Assembly (NCBI RefSeq): GCF_900106035.1
Contig: NZ_FNUC01000004.1
Span: forward strand, 930,001 to 994,000
DNA length: 64,000 nucleotides
Direction of reading: 5' to 3'
Source: Jiangella alba
GTDB lineage: Bacteria; Actinomycetota; Actinomycetes; Jiangellales; Jiangellaceae
Part shown: in pieces, positions 49,085 to 58,800 of the stretch
Numbering within the stretch: position 1 is the first letter of the stretch
How the letters are laid out: each line of letters opens with the position of its first letter
Position numbers and translations under genes: made by a program
Notes under the pieces: generated by a model
The model's input: the letters and a program-made list of their open reading frames with translations, nothing else
What the model was told of the DNA's origin: nothing
Database searches by the model: none

Positions 49085-50755
49085 GTGAGCGATAACAACG
49101 ACGACGCGGTCGCCGTCGGCGTCGACTACGGCACGCTGTCCGGACGGGCCGTCGTGGTCCGCGTCTCCGACGGCGCGGAGCTCGGCAGCGCCGTGCACGC
49201 GTACGCGCACGGTGTCGTCGACAGCGAGCTGCCCGGCACCGGCGAGAAGCTGCCGCCGGACTGGGCGCTGCAGGTCCCGTCCGACTACATCGACGTGCTG
49301 CGGACCGCGGTGCCCCAGGCGCTGGCCGCGGCCGGCGTCGATCCGGCGAACGTCATCGGCATCGCGACCGACTTCACCGCGTGCACGATGGTGCCGACGC
49401 TCGCCGACGGCACGCCGCTGAACGAACGGCCGGAATACGCCGGGCGCAAGCACGCCTACGTCAAGCTGTGGAAGCACCACGCCGCCCAGCCGCACGCCGA
49501 CCGCATCAACGCGCTGGCCGCCGAGCGCGGCGAGCCGTGGCTGCCGCGCTACGGCGGGCTGATCTCGTCGGAGTGGGAGTTCGCCAAGGGCCTGCAGCTG
49601 CTGGAGGAGGACCCCGAGGTCTACGCCGCGACCGAGCGCTGGGTCGAGGCAGCCGACTGGATCGTCTGGCAGCTGTGCGGTAGCTACGTCCGCAACGCCT
49701 GCACCGCGGGCTACAAGGGCATCCGGCAGGACGGCGGCTACCCGTCGCGCGAGTTCCTGGCCGCGCTGAACCCGGAGTTCGCCGGGTTCGTCGACGACAA
49801 GCTGGACCAGCCGATCGGCCAGCTCGGCGACCGCGCCGGCGGGCTGACGGCGCGGGCCGCGGCGTGGACGGGGCTGCCCGAGGGCATCGCGGTCGCCGTC
49901 GGCAACGTCGACGCGCACGTGACGGCGCCGGCCGCGCAGGCGGTCGAGCCGGGCCAGCTGGTCGCGATCATGGGCACGTCCACCTGCCACGTCATGAACG
50001 GCGACGTGCTGCGCGAGGTGCCGGGCATGTGCGGCGTCGTCGACGGCGGCATCATCGCGGGGCTGCAGGGCTACGAGGCCGGGCAGAGCGGCGTCGGCGA
50101 CATCTTCGGCTGGTTCGTCGACAGCTCGGTCCCGGCGAGCTACGCCGCGGCGGCGGCCGAGCGCGGCCAGGGCGTCCACGAGTACCTCACCGAGTTGGCC
50201 GCCGCGCAGCGGGTCGGCGAACACGGGCTGGTCGCGCTGGACTGGCACAGCGGCAACCGCTCGGTGCTGGTCGACCACGAGCTGTCCGGCGTGGTCGTCG
50301 GCCAGACGCTGGCCACGAAGCCCGAGGACGTCTACCGCGCGCTGATCGAGGCGACGGCGTTCGGCACCCGCACCATCATCGAGACGTTCAACGCCTCCGG
50401 CGTGCCGGTGACCGAGCTGATCATCGCCGGCGGGCTGATGAAGAACCGGCTGCTCATGCAGATCTACGCCGACGTCACCGGGCTGGAGCTGAGCGTCATC
50501 GGGTCCGAGCAGGGCCCGGCGCTGGGCTCGGCCATCCACGCCGCCGTCGCCGCCGGCGCCTACCCCGACGTGCGGGCCGGCGCGGCCGCGATGGGCAACG
50601 TCGAGCGCGGCGTCTACCGGCCCGACCCGGACGACCAGAAGGCCTACGACGCGCTGTACGCCGAGTACGTCACGCTGCACGACCACTTCGGCCGCGGCGG
50701 CAACGACGTCATGCACCGGCTCCGGGCGCTCAAGCGTGCGGCGGTGGCCCGATGA
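49085..50755 (+). CDS. araB: L-ribulokinase
   Basis: 556 residues of the FGGY carbohydrate kinase family: the N-terminal phosphate motif 'VGVDYGTLSGRAVVVRV', the ribulokinase-specific 'GIATDFTACTMVPTLADGTPL', 'IMGTSTCHVMNGD', and the C-terminal ATP-binding 'IAGGLMKNRLLMQIYADVTG'. It phosphorylates L-ribulose to L-ribulose 5-phosphate. The GTG at 49085 is used; the upstream region between lacI and araB holds no ribosome site better than AGGGAG. The stop overlaps the araD start by 4 nt. Confidence 0.95.
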   Translation: MSDNNDDAVAVGVDYGTLSGRAVVVRVSDGAELGSAVHAYAHGVVDSELPGTGEKLPPDWALQVPSDYIDVLRTAVPQALAAAGVDPANVIGIATDFTACTMVPTLADGTPLNERPEYAGRKHAYVKLWKHHAAQPHADRINALAAERGEPWLPRYGGLISSEWEFAKGLQLLEEDPEVYAATERWVEAADWIVWQLCGSYVRNACTAGYKGIRQDGGYPSREFLAALNPEFAGFVDDKLDQPIGQLGDRAGGLTARAAAWTGLPEGIAVAVGNVDAHVTAPAAQAVEPGQLVAIMGTSTCHVMNGDVLREVPGMCGVVDGGIIAGLQGYEAGQSGVGDIFGWFVDSSVPASYAAAAAERGQGVHEYLTELAAAQRVGEHGLVALDWHSGNRSVLVDHELSGVVVGQTLATKPEDVYRALIEATAFGTRTIIETFNASGVPVTELIIAGGLMKNRLLMQIYADVTGLELSVIGSEQGPALGSAIHAAVAAGAYPDVRAGAAAMGNVERGVYRPDPDDQKAYDALYAEYVTLHDHFGRGGNDVMHRLRALKRAAVAR

Positions 50756-51405
50756 CCACCATCGACGAGCTGCGCCGCACGGTCTGCGACCTGCACGCCG
50801 AGCTGACCCGCAACGGCCTGGTCAGCTGGACGTCGGGCAACGTGTCGGGCCGGGTGCCGGGCGCCGACCTGTTCGTCATCAAGCCGTCCGGGGTGTCCTA
50901 CGACGACCTCACGCCCGAGTCGATGGTCGTCTGCGACCTCGACGGCACGCCGGTCGACAGCGAGCTGTCGCCGTCCAGCGACACCGACGCGCACGCCTAC
51001 GTCTACCGGAACCTGCCGGAGGTCGGCGGGCAGGTGCACACGCACTCGACCTACGCGACGGCGTGGGCCGCGCGGGCCGAGCCGATCCCGTGCGTCCTGA
51101 CCGCGATGGCCGACGAGTTCGGCGGCGAGATCCCGGTCGGCCCGTTCGCGCTGATCGGCGACGACTCCATCGGCCGCGGCATCGTCGAGACGCTGAAGGG
51201 GCACCGATCGCCGGCCGTGCTCATGCAGAACCACGGCGTCTTCACCATCGGCAGGGACGCCCGCGCCGCCGTCAAGGCCGCGGTGATGTGCGAGGACGTC
51301 GCCCGGACCGTGCACGTGACGCGGCAGCTGGGCGAGCCGGTGCCGATCCCGGCCGAGGACATCGACCGGCTCTACGACCGCTACCAGAACGTCTACGGGC
51401 AGTGA
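50752..51405 (+). CDS. araD: L-ribulose-5-phosphate 4-epimerase
   Basis: 217 residues of the class II aldolase/adducin family: '[33 protein letters not shown]', the zinc-binding His pair in '[14 protein letters not shown]', and '[20 protein letters not shown]'. It converts L-ribulose 5-phosphate to D-xylulose 5-phosphate. The ATG at 50752 gives the normal family length and overlaps araB by ATGA. araA follows after 13 nt. Confidence 0.94.
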   Translation: MTTIDELRRTVCDLHAELTRNGLVSWTSGNVSGRVPGADLFVIKPSGVSYDDLTPESMVVCDLDGTPVDSELSPSSDTDAHAYVYRNLPEVGGQVHTHSTYATAWAARAEPIPCVLTAMADEFGGEIPVGPFALIGDDSIGRGIVETLKGHRSPAVLMQNHGVFTIGRDARAAVKAAVMCEDVARTVHVTRQLGEPVPIPAEDIDRLYDRYQNVYGQ

Positions 51406-51418
51406 CGAGGAGATGACG

Positions 51419-52927
51419 ATGGACGATGTGTTCGGTCAGCGCGAGATCTGGTTCCTGACCGGGAGCCAGGGGCTGTACGGCGAGGACACGCTGCGCCAGG
51501 TGGCCGAGCAGTCCCAGGAGGTCGCCCGCGCGCTCGACGTGGCGGACGACATCCCGGTGCGCGTGGTGTGGAAGCCGGTGCTCACCTCGGCCGACGCGAT
51601 CCGCCGCGTCGCGCTCGAGGCGAACGCCGACGACGCCTGCGTGGGCCTGATCGCGTGGATGCACACGTTCTCGCCGGCGAAGATGTGGATCGCCGGGCTG
51701 GACGCGCTGCGCACGCCGCTGCTGCACCTGCACACGCAGGCGAACCGGTCGCTGCCCTGGGCCGAGCTGGACATGGACTTCATGAACCTGAACCAGGCCG
51801 CGCACGGCGACCGCGAGTTCGGCTACATCCAGGCCCGCCTCGGCGTCGCCCGCTCGACCGTCGCCGGGCACGTCAGCGACCCCGCCGTCGTCCGCCGCGT
51901 CGCCGACTGGGTGCGCGCCGCCGTCGGCTACGCCGAGGTGCACGCGCTGCGGCTGGCCCGGTTCGGCGACAACATGCGCGACGTCGCCGTCACCGAGGGC
52001 GACAAGGTCGAGGCGCAGCTGCGCCTGGGCGTCTCGGTCAACACGTACGGCGTCAACGACCTGGTCGCGGTGGTCGACGCCGCCACCGACGCCGAGGTCG
52101 ACGCGCTGGTGGCGGAGTACGACGACGCCTACGACCTGGTGCCGGACCTGCGCAAGGACGGCGACCGGCGCGAGTCGCTGCGCTACGCCGCCCGCATCGA
52201 GGCGGGGCTGCGCACGTTCCTCACCGACGGCGGGTTCCGTGCGTTCACGACGAACTTCGAGGATCTCGGCGGGCTGCGCCAGCTGCCCGGCCTGGCCGTG
52301 CAGCGGCTGATGGCCGACGGCTACGGCTTCGGCGGCGAGGGCGACTGGAAGACGTCGGTGCTGCTGCGGACGGTGAAGTCGATGGCCGCCGGGCTGCCGG
52401 GCGGCACGTCGTTCATGGAGGACTACACGTACCACTTCGGGCCCGGCGAGCCGAAGATCCTCGGCGCGCACATGCTGGAGGTCTGCCCGTCCATCGCGGC
52501 GGCGACGCCGTCGTGCGAGATCCACCCGCTGGGCATCGGCGGGCGCGAGGACCCGGTCCGGCTGGTGTTCGACGCCGCGCCCGGCCCGGCCGTCGTGGTC
52601 GGCATGGCCGACGTCGGCGAGCGGCTGCGACTGGTGGCCAACGAGATCGACGTCGTGCCGCCGGACGAGCCGCTGCCGAACCTGCCGGTGGCGCGGGCCG
52701 TGTGGAAGCCGCGGCCGGACCTGTCGACGTCCGCCGAGGCGTGGCTGACCGCCGGCGGGCCGCACCACACCGTGCTGTCGCAGGCGGTGGGGCCGGAGGT
52801 CCTCGAGTTGTTCGCCGACATGGTCCGCACCGAACTGCTGGTCATCGACGCCGGCACGACGAGCCGCCAGTTCACCAAGGAGCTGCGCTGGAACCAGGCC
52901 TACCACCGGCTGGCCCAGGGCTTCTGA
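51419..52927 (+). CDS. araA: L-arabinose isomerase
   Basis: 502 residues of the arabinose isomerase family: the N-terminal '[28 protein letters not shown]', '[15 protein letters not shown]', and the Mn-binding/catalytic region '[15 protein letters not shown]', '[29 protein letters not shown]', with the late His in '[13 protein letters not shown]'. It converts L-arabinose to L-ribulose. The ATG at 51419 is preferred over 51413 because GAGG then has proper spacing. The IS110 element begins within about 50 bp of the stop. Confidence 0.95.
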   Translation: MDDVFGQREIWFLTGSQGLYGEDTLRQVAEQSQEVARALDVADDIPVRVVWKPVLTSADAIRRVALEANADDACVGLIAWMHTFSPAKMWIAGLDALRTPLLHLHTQANRSLPWAELDMDFMNLNQAAHGDREFGYIQARLGVARSTVAGHVSDPAVVRRVADWVRAAVGYAEVHALRLARFGDNMRDVAVTEGDKVEAQLRLGVSVNTYGVNDLVAVVDAATDAEVDALVAEYDDAYDLVPDLRKDGDRRESLRYAARIEAGLRTFLTDGGFRAFTTNFEDLGGLRQLPGLAVQRLMADGYGFGGEGDWKTSVLLRTVKSMAAGLPGGTSFMEDYTYHFGPGEPKILGAHMLEVCPSIAAATPSCEIHPLGIGGREDPVRLVFDAAPGPAVVVGMADVGERLRLVANEIDVVPPDEPLPNLPVARAVWKPRPDLSTSAEAWLTAGGPHHTVLSQAVGPEVLELFADMVRTELLVIDAGTTSRQFTKELRWNQAYHRLAQGF

Positions 52928-52977
52928 CCCACCCCACGTGTTGACGCTTCTATGTCAAGCTGCTGGTTGTTGGCGGG

Positions 52978-53160
52978 TCAGCGGCGGAAGTCGTCGTGGA
53001 GCTTGCGGAGGATGGCGTCGGTGAGGTGGCGTTTGAGCACGCGTAGGGCGCCGCGTGTGCCCTTGGTGTCGGTGTGTTTGGCGATCAGTTTCTGGGCGTC
53101 GGGGTGGTTGCGGGCCTGGGTTCTGGCGACGGTGTGGATGGCCTTGTTGAGGCGCCGGTT
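52978..53160 (-). pseudogene. IS110-family transposase, C-terminal fragment
   Basis: Read on the minus strand this encodes 'RRLNKAIHTVARTQARNHP', later 'GTRGALRVLKRHLTDAILRKL' and a TGA stop: the C-terminus of an IS110 transposase. It follows directly, in frame, from the fragment at 54494-55342 when the intervening IS3 element is removed. The pair together would give about 342 residues, the normal IS110 length. Confidence 0.88.
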
Positions 53161-53189
53161 TGAACCGCCCCGGGATGTCCGGACACTTC
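53161..53189 (+). repeat. IS3 element terminal inverted repeat (left)
   Basis: Starts TGAACCGCCCCGGGATGTCC. It matches the reverse complement of 54465-54493 at 28 of 29 positions, the difference being at position 24. Confidence 0.92.
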
Positions 53190-53200
53190 GGATCGTGTCT

Positions 53201-54145
53201 CTACCCGGTCGGGATGAGACGGTTTCGTGCAGCGTAGTGTGCGGCTTCGACTTCGATCGGTGTGAGGTCGTCGATGGATTCGTGGGTTCGCTCTTGGTTG
53301 AACCAGTGGACCCAGTTGAGGGTTTCGAACTCGACGTGCTCGACGTCGCGCCAGGGTCCCTCGTGGCGGATCAGCTCAGTCTTGTAGGCGCCGATCTGGG
53401 ACTCGGCCATGGCGTTGTCGTAGGCGTCACCCACCGAACCTACCGATGCGTCCACGCCGGCCTGCAGTAGCCGGGTGGTGAAGGCGAACGAGGTGTACTG
53501 GGAGCCGGCGTCGGTGTGGTGGACCAGGCCGGACAGGTCGGTGATGCCGGCCTGGCGGCGTGACCAGATGGCGTGTTCGAGGGTGTCGAGCACGAGTTGC
53601 GTGCTCATGCTGGTTGCTGCTCGCCAGCCGACGATCATCCGGGAGAACACGTCGAAGATGAACGCGACGTAGACGGTGCCGGACCAGGTCGCGACGTAGG
53701 TGAAGTCGGCCACCCACAGCTGGTTCGGGCAGGTGGCGGTGAAGTCGCGATCGACCAGATCGGCTGCTCGGGCGTCCTTCGGGTCAGGGATCGTTGTCCG
53801 CGTTCGCTGGCCCCTCAGCGCGCCCTGCCAGCCGTTTGCTGTCATCAGCCGCTCGATCGTGCACCGAGCCACGTCATGGCCGGCTCGGCGCAGGTGCAGC
53901 CACATCTTGCGGGCACCGAACCGGGCGACGAACCGCTGCTCACGCGCCGCGGCGATCAGTTCGATGATCTGCGTGTCGCGCAGCGCCCGCTTCGACGGCT
54001 CACGGCTGCGGACCTCGTAGTAGGTGGACGGGGCGATCTTGATCCCGTGCTCGGACAGCACGCGGCAGATCGGCTCGACCCCGAACTCCTCACGGTGTTC
54101 GTCGACGAACGCCGTCAGAACCTGGACGGGCGGTCGAGCTCCGCC
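53201..54145 (-). CDS. IS3-family transposase OrfB (DDE integrase core)
   Basis: About 314 residues from the region where it overlaps OrfA. The frame remains open upstream to 54289 but those residues are shadow sequence of OrfA. HTH_21-like region: 'VDEHREEFGVEPICRVLSEHGIKIAPSTYYEVRSR'. The rve catalytic core has Asp in 'QLWVADFTYVATW', Asp in 'VHHTDAGSQYTS' and Glu in 'YDNAMAESQIGAYKTELI'. It is normally expressed as an OrfAB fusion by -1 frameshifting within the overlap around 54115-54145; no independent start with a ribosome site is evident. Confidence 0.9.
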   Translation of the reverse strand, partial: GGARPPVQVLTAFVDEHREEFGVEPICRVLSEHGIKIAPSTYYEVRSREPSKRALRDTQIIELIAAAREQRFVARFGARKMWLHLRRAGHDVARCTIERLMTANGWQGALRGQRTRTTIPDPKDARAADLVDRDFTATCPNQLWVADFTYVATWSGTVYVAFIFDVFSRMIVGWRAATSMSTQLVLDTLEHAIWSRRQAGITDLSGLVHHTDAGSQYTSFAFTTRLLQAGVDASVGSVGDAYDNAMAESQIGAYKTELIRHEGPWRDVEHVEFETLNWVHWFNQERTHESIDDLTPIEVEAAHYAARNRLIPTG

Positions 54146-54444
54146 GCGAAGAAAGCCGACGCACTCTTGAGGATCTCGTTCGCCCGGCGCAGCTCGGCCA
54201 CCTCGCGCTTGAGCTCCCGGATCTCCGCCAGCTCCTGTGTGGTCCTGCCCGGCCGGGAACCGCCATCGACCTCGGCCTGACGGACCCACTTACGCAACGT
54301 CTCGGCCGACCCGATCCCGAGCTTGCCCGCGATCGTGCGGATCGCCTCGAACTCACTCGAGAACTGCCCCTGCTCCATCGACTCCGCTACCGCCCGGACC
54401 GCCCGCTCACGAAGCTCACGCGGGTACTTGCTGGGACGCGCCAT
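54115..54444 (-). CDS. IS3-family transposase OrfA (helix-turn-helix)
   Basis: 109 residues from the ATG at 54444 (MARPSKYPRELRERAVR); an upstream ATG at 54459 adds five residues. HTH_Tnp_1 domain: 'ELRERAVRAVAESMEQGQFSSEFEAIRTIAGKLGIGSAETLRKWVRQAEVDGG'. It is followed by a leucine-zipper-type coiled coil ('LAEIRELKREVAELRRANEILKSASAFFAAEL'). OrfA binds the terminal repeats and regulates OrfAB. Its end overlaps orfB, which lies in the -1 frame. Confidence 0.9.
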   Translation of the reverse strand: MARPSKYPRELRERAVRAVAESMEQGQFSSEFEAIRTIAGKLGIGSAETLRKWVRQAEVDGGSRPGRTTQELAEIRELKREVAELRRANEILKSASAFFAAELDRPSRF

Positions 54445-54464
54445 GACCTCATCCTCCAACTAAT

Positions 54465-54493
54465 GAAGTCTCCGGACATCCCGGGGCGGTTCA
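54465..54493 (-). repeat. IS3 element terminal inverted repeat (right)
   Basis: Reverse complement matches 53161-53189 at 28 of 29 bases. It is followed by GTT, the copy of the 3-bp target duplication also present at 53158-53160. Confidence 0.92.
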
Positions 54494-55342
54494 GTTCCCG
54501 CCGCGGTCGAGTCGGTGGCGTTCGGTGTCGGAGCTCCAGACCGGGATGGGGGCGGTGCCGGCCAGTCGGGCCAGCGCGGCGCCGTTGCGCACCCGGGTGG
54601 GGTCGCCGAGCTCGGCCAGGATGGTCGCGGCCACGACGGGTCCGACGCCGGGCACGGACAGCAGGTTCGGGCTCAGGCGCCGGGTGTGCTCGGACAGTTC
54701 GCGGGTGAGGGCGTTGATGTCGGCGGTGAGCCGTTGCAGGCGCTCGCAGTTGGCCAGCAGCACCCGCCGCAGCGTGCTGTCGGCGAAGGTGGCCAGCCGT
54801 GCGGCCACCTCGCGCACGGCCTTGAGGGTGATCAGCGAGACGGGTTCCAGACCGGGGGCCAGTTCGTGCAGCCGCCAGCGCATCTGGTTGATCAGCCGGG
54901 TCCGCTCGGCGACCAGAGCGTCACGCTCGTCGACCAGTGGCGCCACCTCCTGCCCGGGCTCGTCGCCACGGTGTCGGGTCAGGTAGCGCGCGTTGTCTGG
55001 GTTGTGTGCGGCCTTCGCGACGGCGAGGGCGTCGAGCGGGTCGGACTTGCCGCGCGGGCCGGTGTGGTGGCGCTCGGCCACCATCAACCGGACCGGCACC
55101 CACACCACCATCTGCCCGGCCGCGACGAGCGCGGTGGCCAGCCGCCGGGCCAGGCCACGGCCATCCTCGACCGCCCACACCACGTCCTGCCCGGCGGCGT
55201 GCCGACCGGCCCAGGACAGCAGCGCGGCGACGCTGGCCGGGTCGTCGGGCACCCTCAACGCCTGACCCACCCGCCGGCCGGTGTCGTCGATGATCACCGC
55301 GGTGTGGGTCTGCTTGTGCGGGTCGATCCCCACTGTCACCAT
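54494..55342 (-). pseudogene. IS110-family transposase, N-terminal fragment (DEDD domain)
   Basis: About 282 residues. The RuvC-like DEDD domain has Asp in 'TVGIDPHKQTHTAV', Glu in 'WAVEDGRGLARRL' and acidic residues in 'PRGKSDPLDALAVAKAA'. The Transposase_20 helix-hairpin part begins 'LLSVPGVGPVVAATILAELGDPTRVRNGAALARLAGTAPIPVWSS'. The frame ends inside the IS3 inverted repeat at 'HRLDRGGN'. Removing the IS3 element and one GTT joins 'LDRGGN' to 'RRLNKAIH' in frame. IS110 enzymes are bridge-RNA-guided recombinases; this copy is inactive because of the insertion. Confidence 0.9.
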
Positions 55343-55358
55343 GAGAGGCGTCCGTTTC

Positions 55359-55484
55359 TGCTCGCAAGCCTGTGACGGGCAACGTGTCGCGAGGGCCCGG
55401 ACCGGGTGGACGAATCTCTCTTGGGGCGCTCACCCCAGGCTTCTATCAAGTCACTCCCGGCCGGGCCCTCGCCCCTTGCGAGCA
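55359..55484 (-). ncRNA. Candidate IS110 bridge RNA fold (upstream of the transposase)
   Basis: Three nested stems: TGCTCGCAAG (55359-55368) pairs with 55475-55484. Inside it 55389-55400 plus 55402-55406 pair with 55456-55472 (17 bp, one bulged A). Inside that a hairpin CTTGGGG/CCCCAGG occupies 55420-55439, leaving internal-loop strands at 55407-55419 and 55440-55455. It lies 17 nt upstream of the transposase start on the same strand, where IS110-type bridge RNAs are known to be encoded. The loop contains CTTCTAT, also present next to the right IS end at 52947. Identity as a bridge RNA is inferred. Confidence 0.5.
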
Positions 55485-55609
55485 CCATGGACAGGTCAAC
55501 ACCAAGCCACCGGCCACAAGCCGGGACAGATCATGGATGAGTCACCCGACGCCCGCACCGGCATCCCACCCCGTCGAGCAGCACCCGGCACACCGGATCC
55601 TGACAGAGA

Positions 55610-55664
55610 GATCATGGAGAAGGGTGGCTCTCCAGCCGCGGGGAAGCCGACCTTCTCCGTGATC
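55610..55664. other. 14-bp hairpin in the IS110 non-coding end
   Basis: GATCATGGAGAAGG (55610-55623) pairs with 55651-55664 with one G-U wobble. The 27-nt loop holds a small GGCT/AGCC hairpin. It may be a second domain of the IS110 RNA or a terminator. The rest of 55485-55695 shows no gene. Confidence 0.5.
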
Positions 55665-55695
55665 AACACGGGCTGCGAGCGAGAGTGAGACGCCC

Positions 55696-55719
55696 GCCAC
55701 ATTTCATGTCAAATGTGGC
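55696..55719. promoter_or_regulatory. Palindrome at the IS110/GH127 border
   Basis: GCCACATTT and AAATGTGGC flank a 6-bp CATGTC centre, 95 bp before the GH127 start. It is either an operator of the GH127 gene or a structure at the IS110 insertion point, since it spans the ATGTCAA candidate boundary. Confidence 0.5.
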
Positions 55720-55814
55720 ATAGTACATCTCACGTTGTTACCGGGAACACCCGCTGACCTGGGCGTTCCCGATCCCCGTCAAGTGCCGATCTCGCAATGA
55801 AGGGAAGACGGAGC

Positions 55815-58800
55815 ATGACAATCGAGAAGCCAGGCCTGAGCCGCCGCACGTTCGTGCGCGCCTCCGCCATCGGCGCGGCCATGGTCGCCGCGCCGACGGC
55901 CCTCCCCGCGGCCGCCGCCGCGGCCCAGTCCACCGGCGCGGCCGCCGCGACCGGTGCGGCCCCGTACGTCGGCGCCGGCAGCAACGCCCCGGTGCGGCCG
56001 TTCTGGCCGAACGACGTCGACCTGGGGCCGGGTCTGCTGCAGGAGAAGCGCGACCGGATGAAGGCGTTCCTGCAGACGTTCGACGAGCGGCGCTTCCTCG
56101 TGCTCTTCAACAACCAGGCCGGCCGGCCGAACCCGTCCGGCGTCTCGACGCCCGGCGGCTGGGAGGACGGCGGCCTGCTCAGCGGGCACTGGGCCGGCCA
56201 CTACCTGAGCGCGCTCGCGCAGGCCTACGCCGACCAGGGCGAGCAGGTCTTCAAGACCAAGCTGGACTGGATGGTCACCGAGCTGGCCGCGTGCCAGGCC
56301 GCCATCACCGCGCGCATGGAGGTGCCGGACGAGGAGCCGGAGGAGCCCGAGGAGCCGGTCATCGGCCGCGTCCCGGGCCGGTTCGGCAACGGCCTGCGCC
56401 TCGGCGGCGGCAGTGCCGCCCAGCACGTGCGGCTGCCGCAGGAGGCGGTCTCGCAGCTGACCAACTTCACAGTCGCGACCTGGGTCAACCTCGGCGCCGC
56501 GCAGAGCTGGAGCCGGATCTTCGACTTCGGCACCGGCACCTCGGTGAACATGTTCCTGACCGCCCGCGCCAGCGGGAACCTGCCCCGGTTCGCCATCACC
56601 ACCAGCGGCAGCGGCGGCGAGCAGCAGATCAACGGCACGGCGCAGATCCCGACCGGCCAGTGGGTGCACCTCGCCGTCACGCTGAACGGCACCGTCGGCA
56701 CGCTGTACGTCAACGGCGCGGTCGCCGGGACGAACTCCAACCTGACGCTGAACCCGACCAACCTCGGTGTCCCGGGCAACGTGTGGATCGGCCGGTCGCA
56801 GTACGGCGACCCGATGCTCAACGCGACCATCGACGAGTTCCACATCTTCGACCGCGCGCTGTCGGCCGCCGAGGTGCAGTCGCTGCAGACCTCGGCCGCC
56901 GGCACGACCGGAGGCGGCAACATCGCCTGGTACCGCTGCGACGAGACCGAGGGCGCGACGCTGCAGGACTCGTCCCCCAACGGCCGCGCCGCGGGCATCG
57001 TGCCGGTGCCCAGCGACAACCAGCCGCTGTGGAAGCCGGTCTACCCCGGCTACCTGGGCGCGATCCCGGAGGACGCGGTCATCCGCCTGGCGCCGCCACG
57101 GTTCGCCGTCTACGGCAGCAACCTCAGCACCAACGTGTGGGCGCCCTGGTACACGCAGCACAAGATCATGCGCGGCCTGCTCGACGCGTACTACCTGGCC
57201 GGCAACCAGACCGCCCTCGACGTCGTCACGAAGATGGCGAACTGGGCGCACCTCGCGCTGACCGTCGGCGACAAGACCCACCCGCAGTACACCGGGCCGA
57301 TCACCCGCAGCGACCTCAACTACATGTGGGACACCTACATCGCCGGCGAGCTCGGCGGCGCCAACGAGATCTTTCCGGAGATCTACGCGCTGACCGGTGA
57401 CGAGCAGCACCTCGAGACCGCCAAGCTCTTCGACAACCGCGAGTCGCTGTTCGACGCGGCGGTCGAGGACCGCGACATCCTGGTGGTGACGAACCCGAGC
57501 CAGATCGGCCGCCGCCGGCCGGCCCGGCTGCACGTCAACATGCACGTGCCGAACTTCACCGGGTACCTGCGGATCTTCGAGCAGACCGGCGACCAGGACT
57601 ACTTCGACGCGGCGAAGCACTTCTTCACCTGGATCGTCCCGCACCGCATGTTCAGCCACGGCGGCACCGGCGGCAACTACCCGGGCTCGAACAACAACAT
57701 CGAGATGTTCCAGAACCGGGACAACGTCGCCAACGCGATCGCCCAGGGCGGCGCGGAGACGTGCTCGATCTACAACGTGTCCAAGCTGGCCCGGAACCTG
57801 TTCTTCCACACCCAGGACCCGGCGTACATGGACTACTACGAGCGGGCCGTCTTCAACCAGATCGCCGGTTCGCGGGCCGACACGACGACGACCAGCAACC
57901 CGCAGGTGACCTACTTCCAGCCGCTGACGCCCGGCGCGAACCGGTCGTACGGCAACTCCGGCACGTGCTGCGGTGGCACCGGCGTCGAGAACCACACGAA
58001 GTACCAGGACACCGTGTACTTCAAGTCCGCCGACGGCTCGGCGCTCTGGGTGAACCTGTTCGTGCCGTCGACCGTGACCTGGGCGGAGAAGAACCTCGTC
58101 GTCTCGCAGGAGACGGCCTTCCCGCGTCAGGACAGCACCCGGATCACCGTCCAGAGCGGCGGCGGCCTGTTCGACCTCAAGCTGCGTATCCCGGCCTGGG
58201 CGACGACCGGCTACACCATCCGGGTCAACGGCCGGCCGGCGCCGATGCAGCCGGCCGACCCGGGCACCTACGCGACGATCCGCCGCACCTGGCGGCCCGG
58301 TGACGTCGTGGACGTGACGCTGCCGTTCAGCATCAGGATCGAGCGGGCCATCGACCGGCCGGACACCCAGTCGATCATGTGGGGCCCGCTGCTGATGCCG
58401 ATCCTCGGCAACCCGGGCGGCGGCACGTACCGCGAGCTGACGCTGTACTCGCAGCTCAAGCTGGACGGCGACTACTCGCGCGCGGCGATCACCTCGGCCG
58501 GCACCAGCCCGGCGGGTGACCAGCTGTTCACCACGCACGGGTTCGCCCTGCGCCCGTGGTACGTCGGCGACACCCAGGCGCACTCGGCGTACTTCCGCCG
58601 GGTGGAGCCGTCGATCGTGTTCGGCGGGGTCGACACCGGCGTCCCGAACGTCAAGCGCAACGACGGCCTGCCGCACTACGACGTCCCGGTCACCGGCATC
58701 CCGCAGCCGGGCACCGACGGCCTGACCTTCCTGGACGTCGTGTGGGACCACGCGCCGTTCAAGAACCACGGCGCCTTCGTCTCGACGGTCGCCCGGACCG

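Larger units (their letters stand above)
53161..54493 (-). mobile_element. IS3-family insertion sequence, complete
   Basis: A 1333-bp element bounded by 29-bp inverted repeats (53161-53189 and 54465-54493, 28 of 29 bases matching, starting TGAACCGCCC) and flanked by a 3-bp direct duplication, GTT. It carries overlapping orfA and orfB in the usual -1 arrangement. All parts look intact, so the element may still be active. Confidence 0.93.
52952..55705 (-). mobile_element. IS110-family insertion sequence (interrupted by an IS3-family element)
   Basis: A DEDD transposase split in two by an IS3 copy, plus about 360 bp of structured non-coding DNA upstream of the transposase. The element lies on the minus strand between araA and the GH127 gene. 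IS110 elements lack long terminal repeats. ATGTCAA at both 52952 and 55706 is a candidate boundary/core repeat, so the ends given are provisional; an alternative is that the left end lies before 55696. Confidence 0.8.

Noticed and set aside
55281..55695. Short open frames upstream of the GH127 gene
   Set aside because: They run through strongly structured DNA of the IS110 end; frames conflict with each other and none has a start signal.
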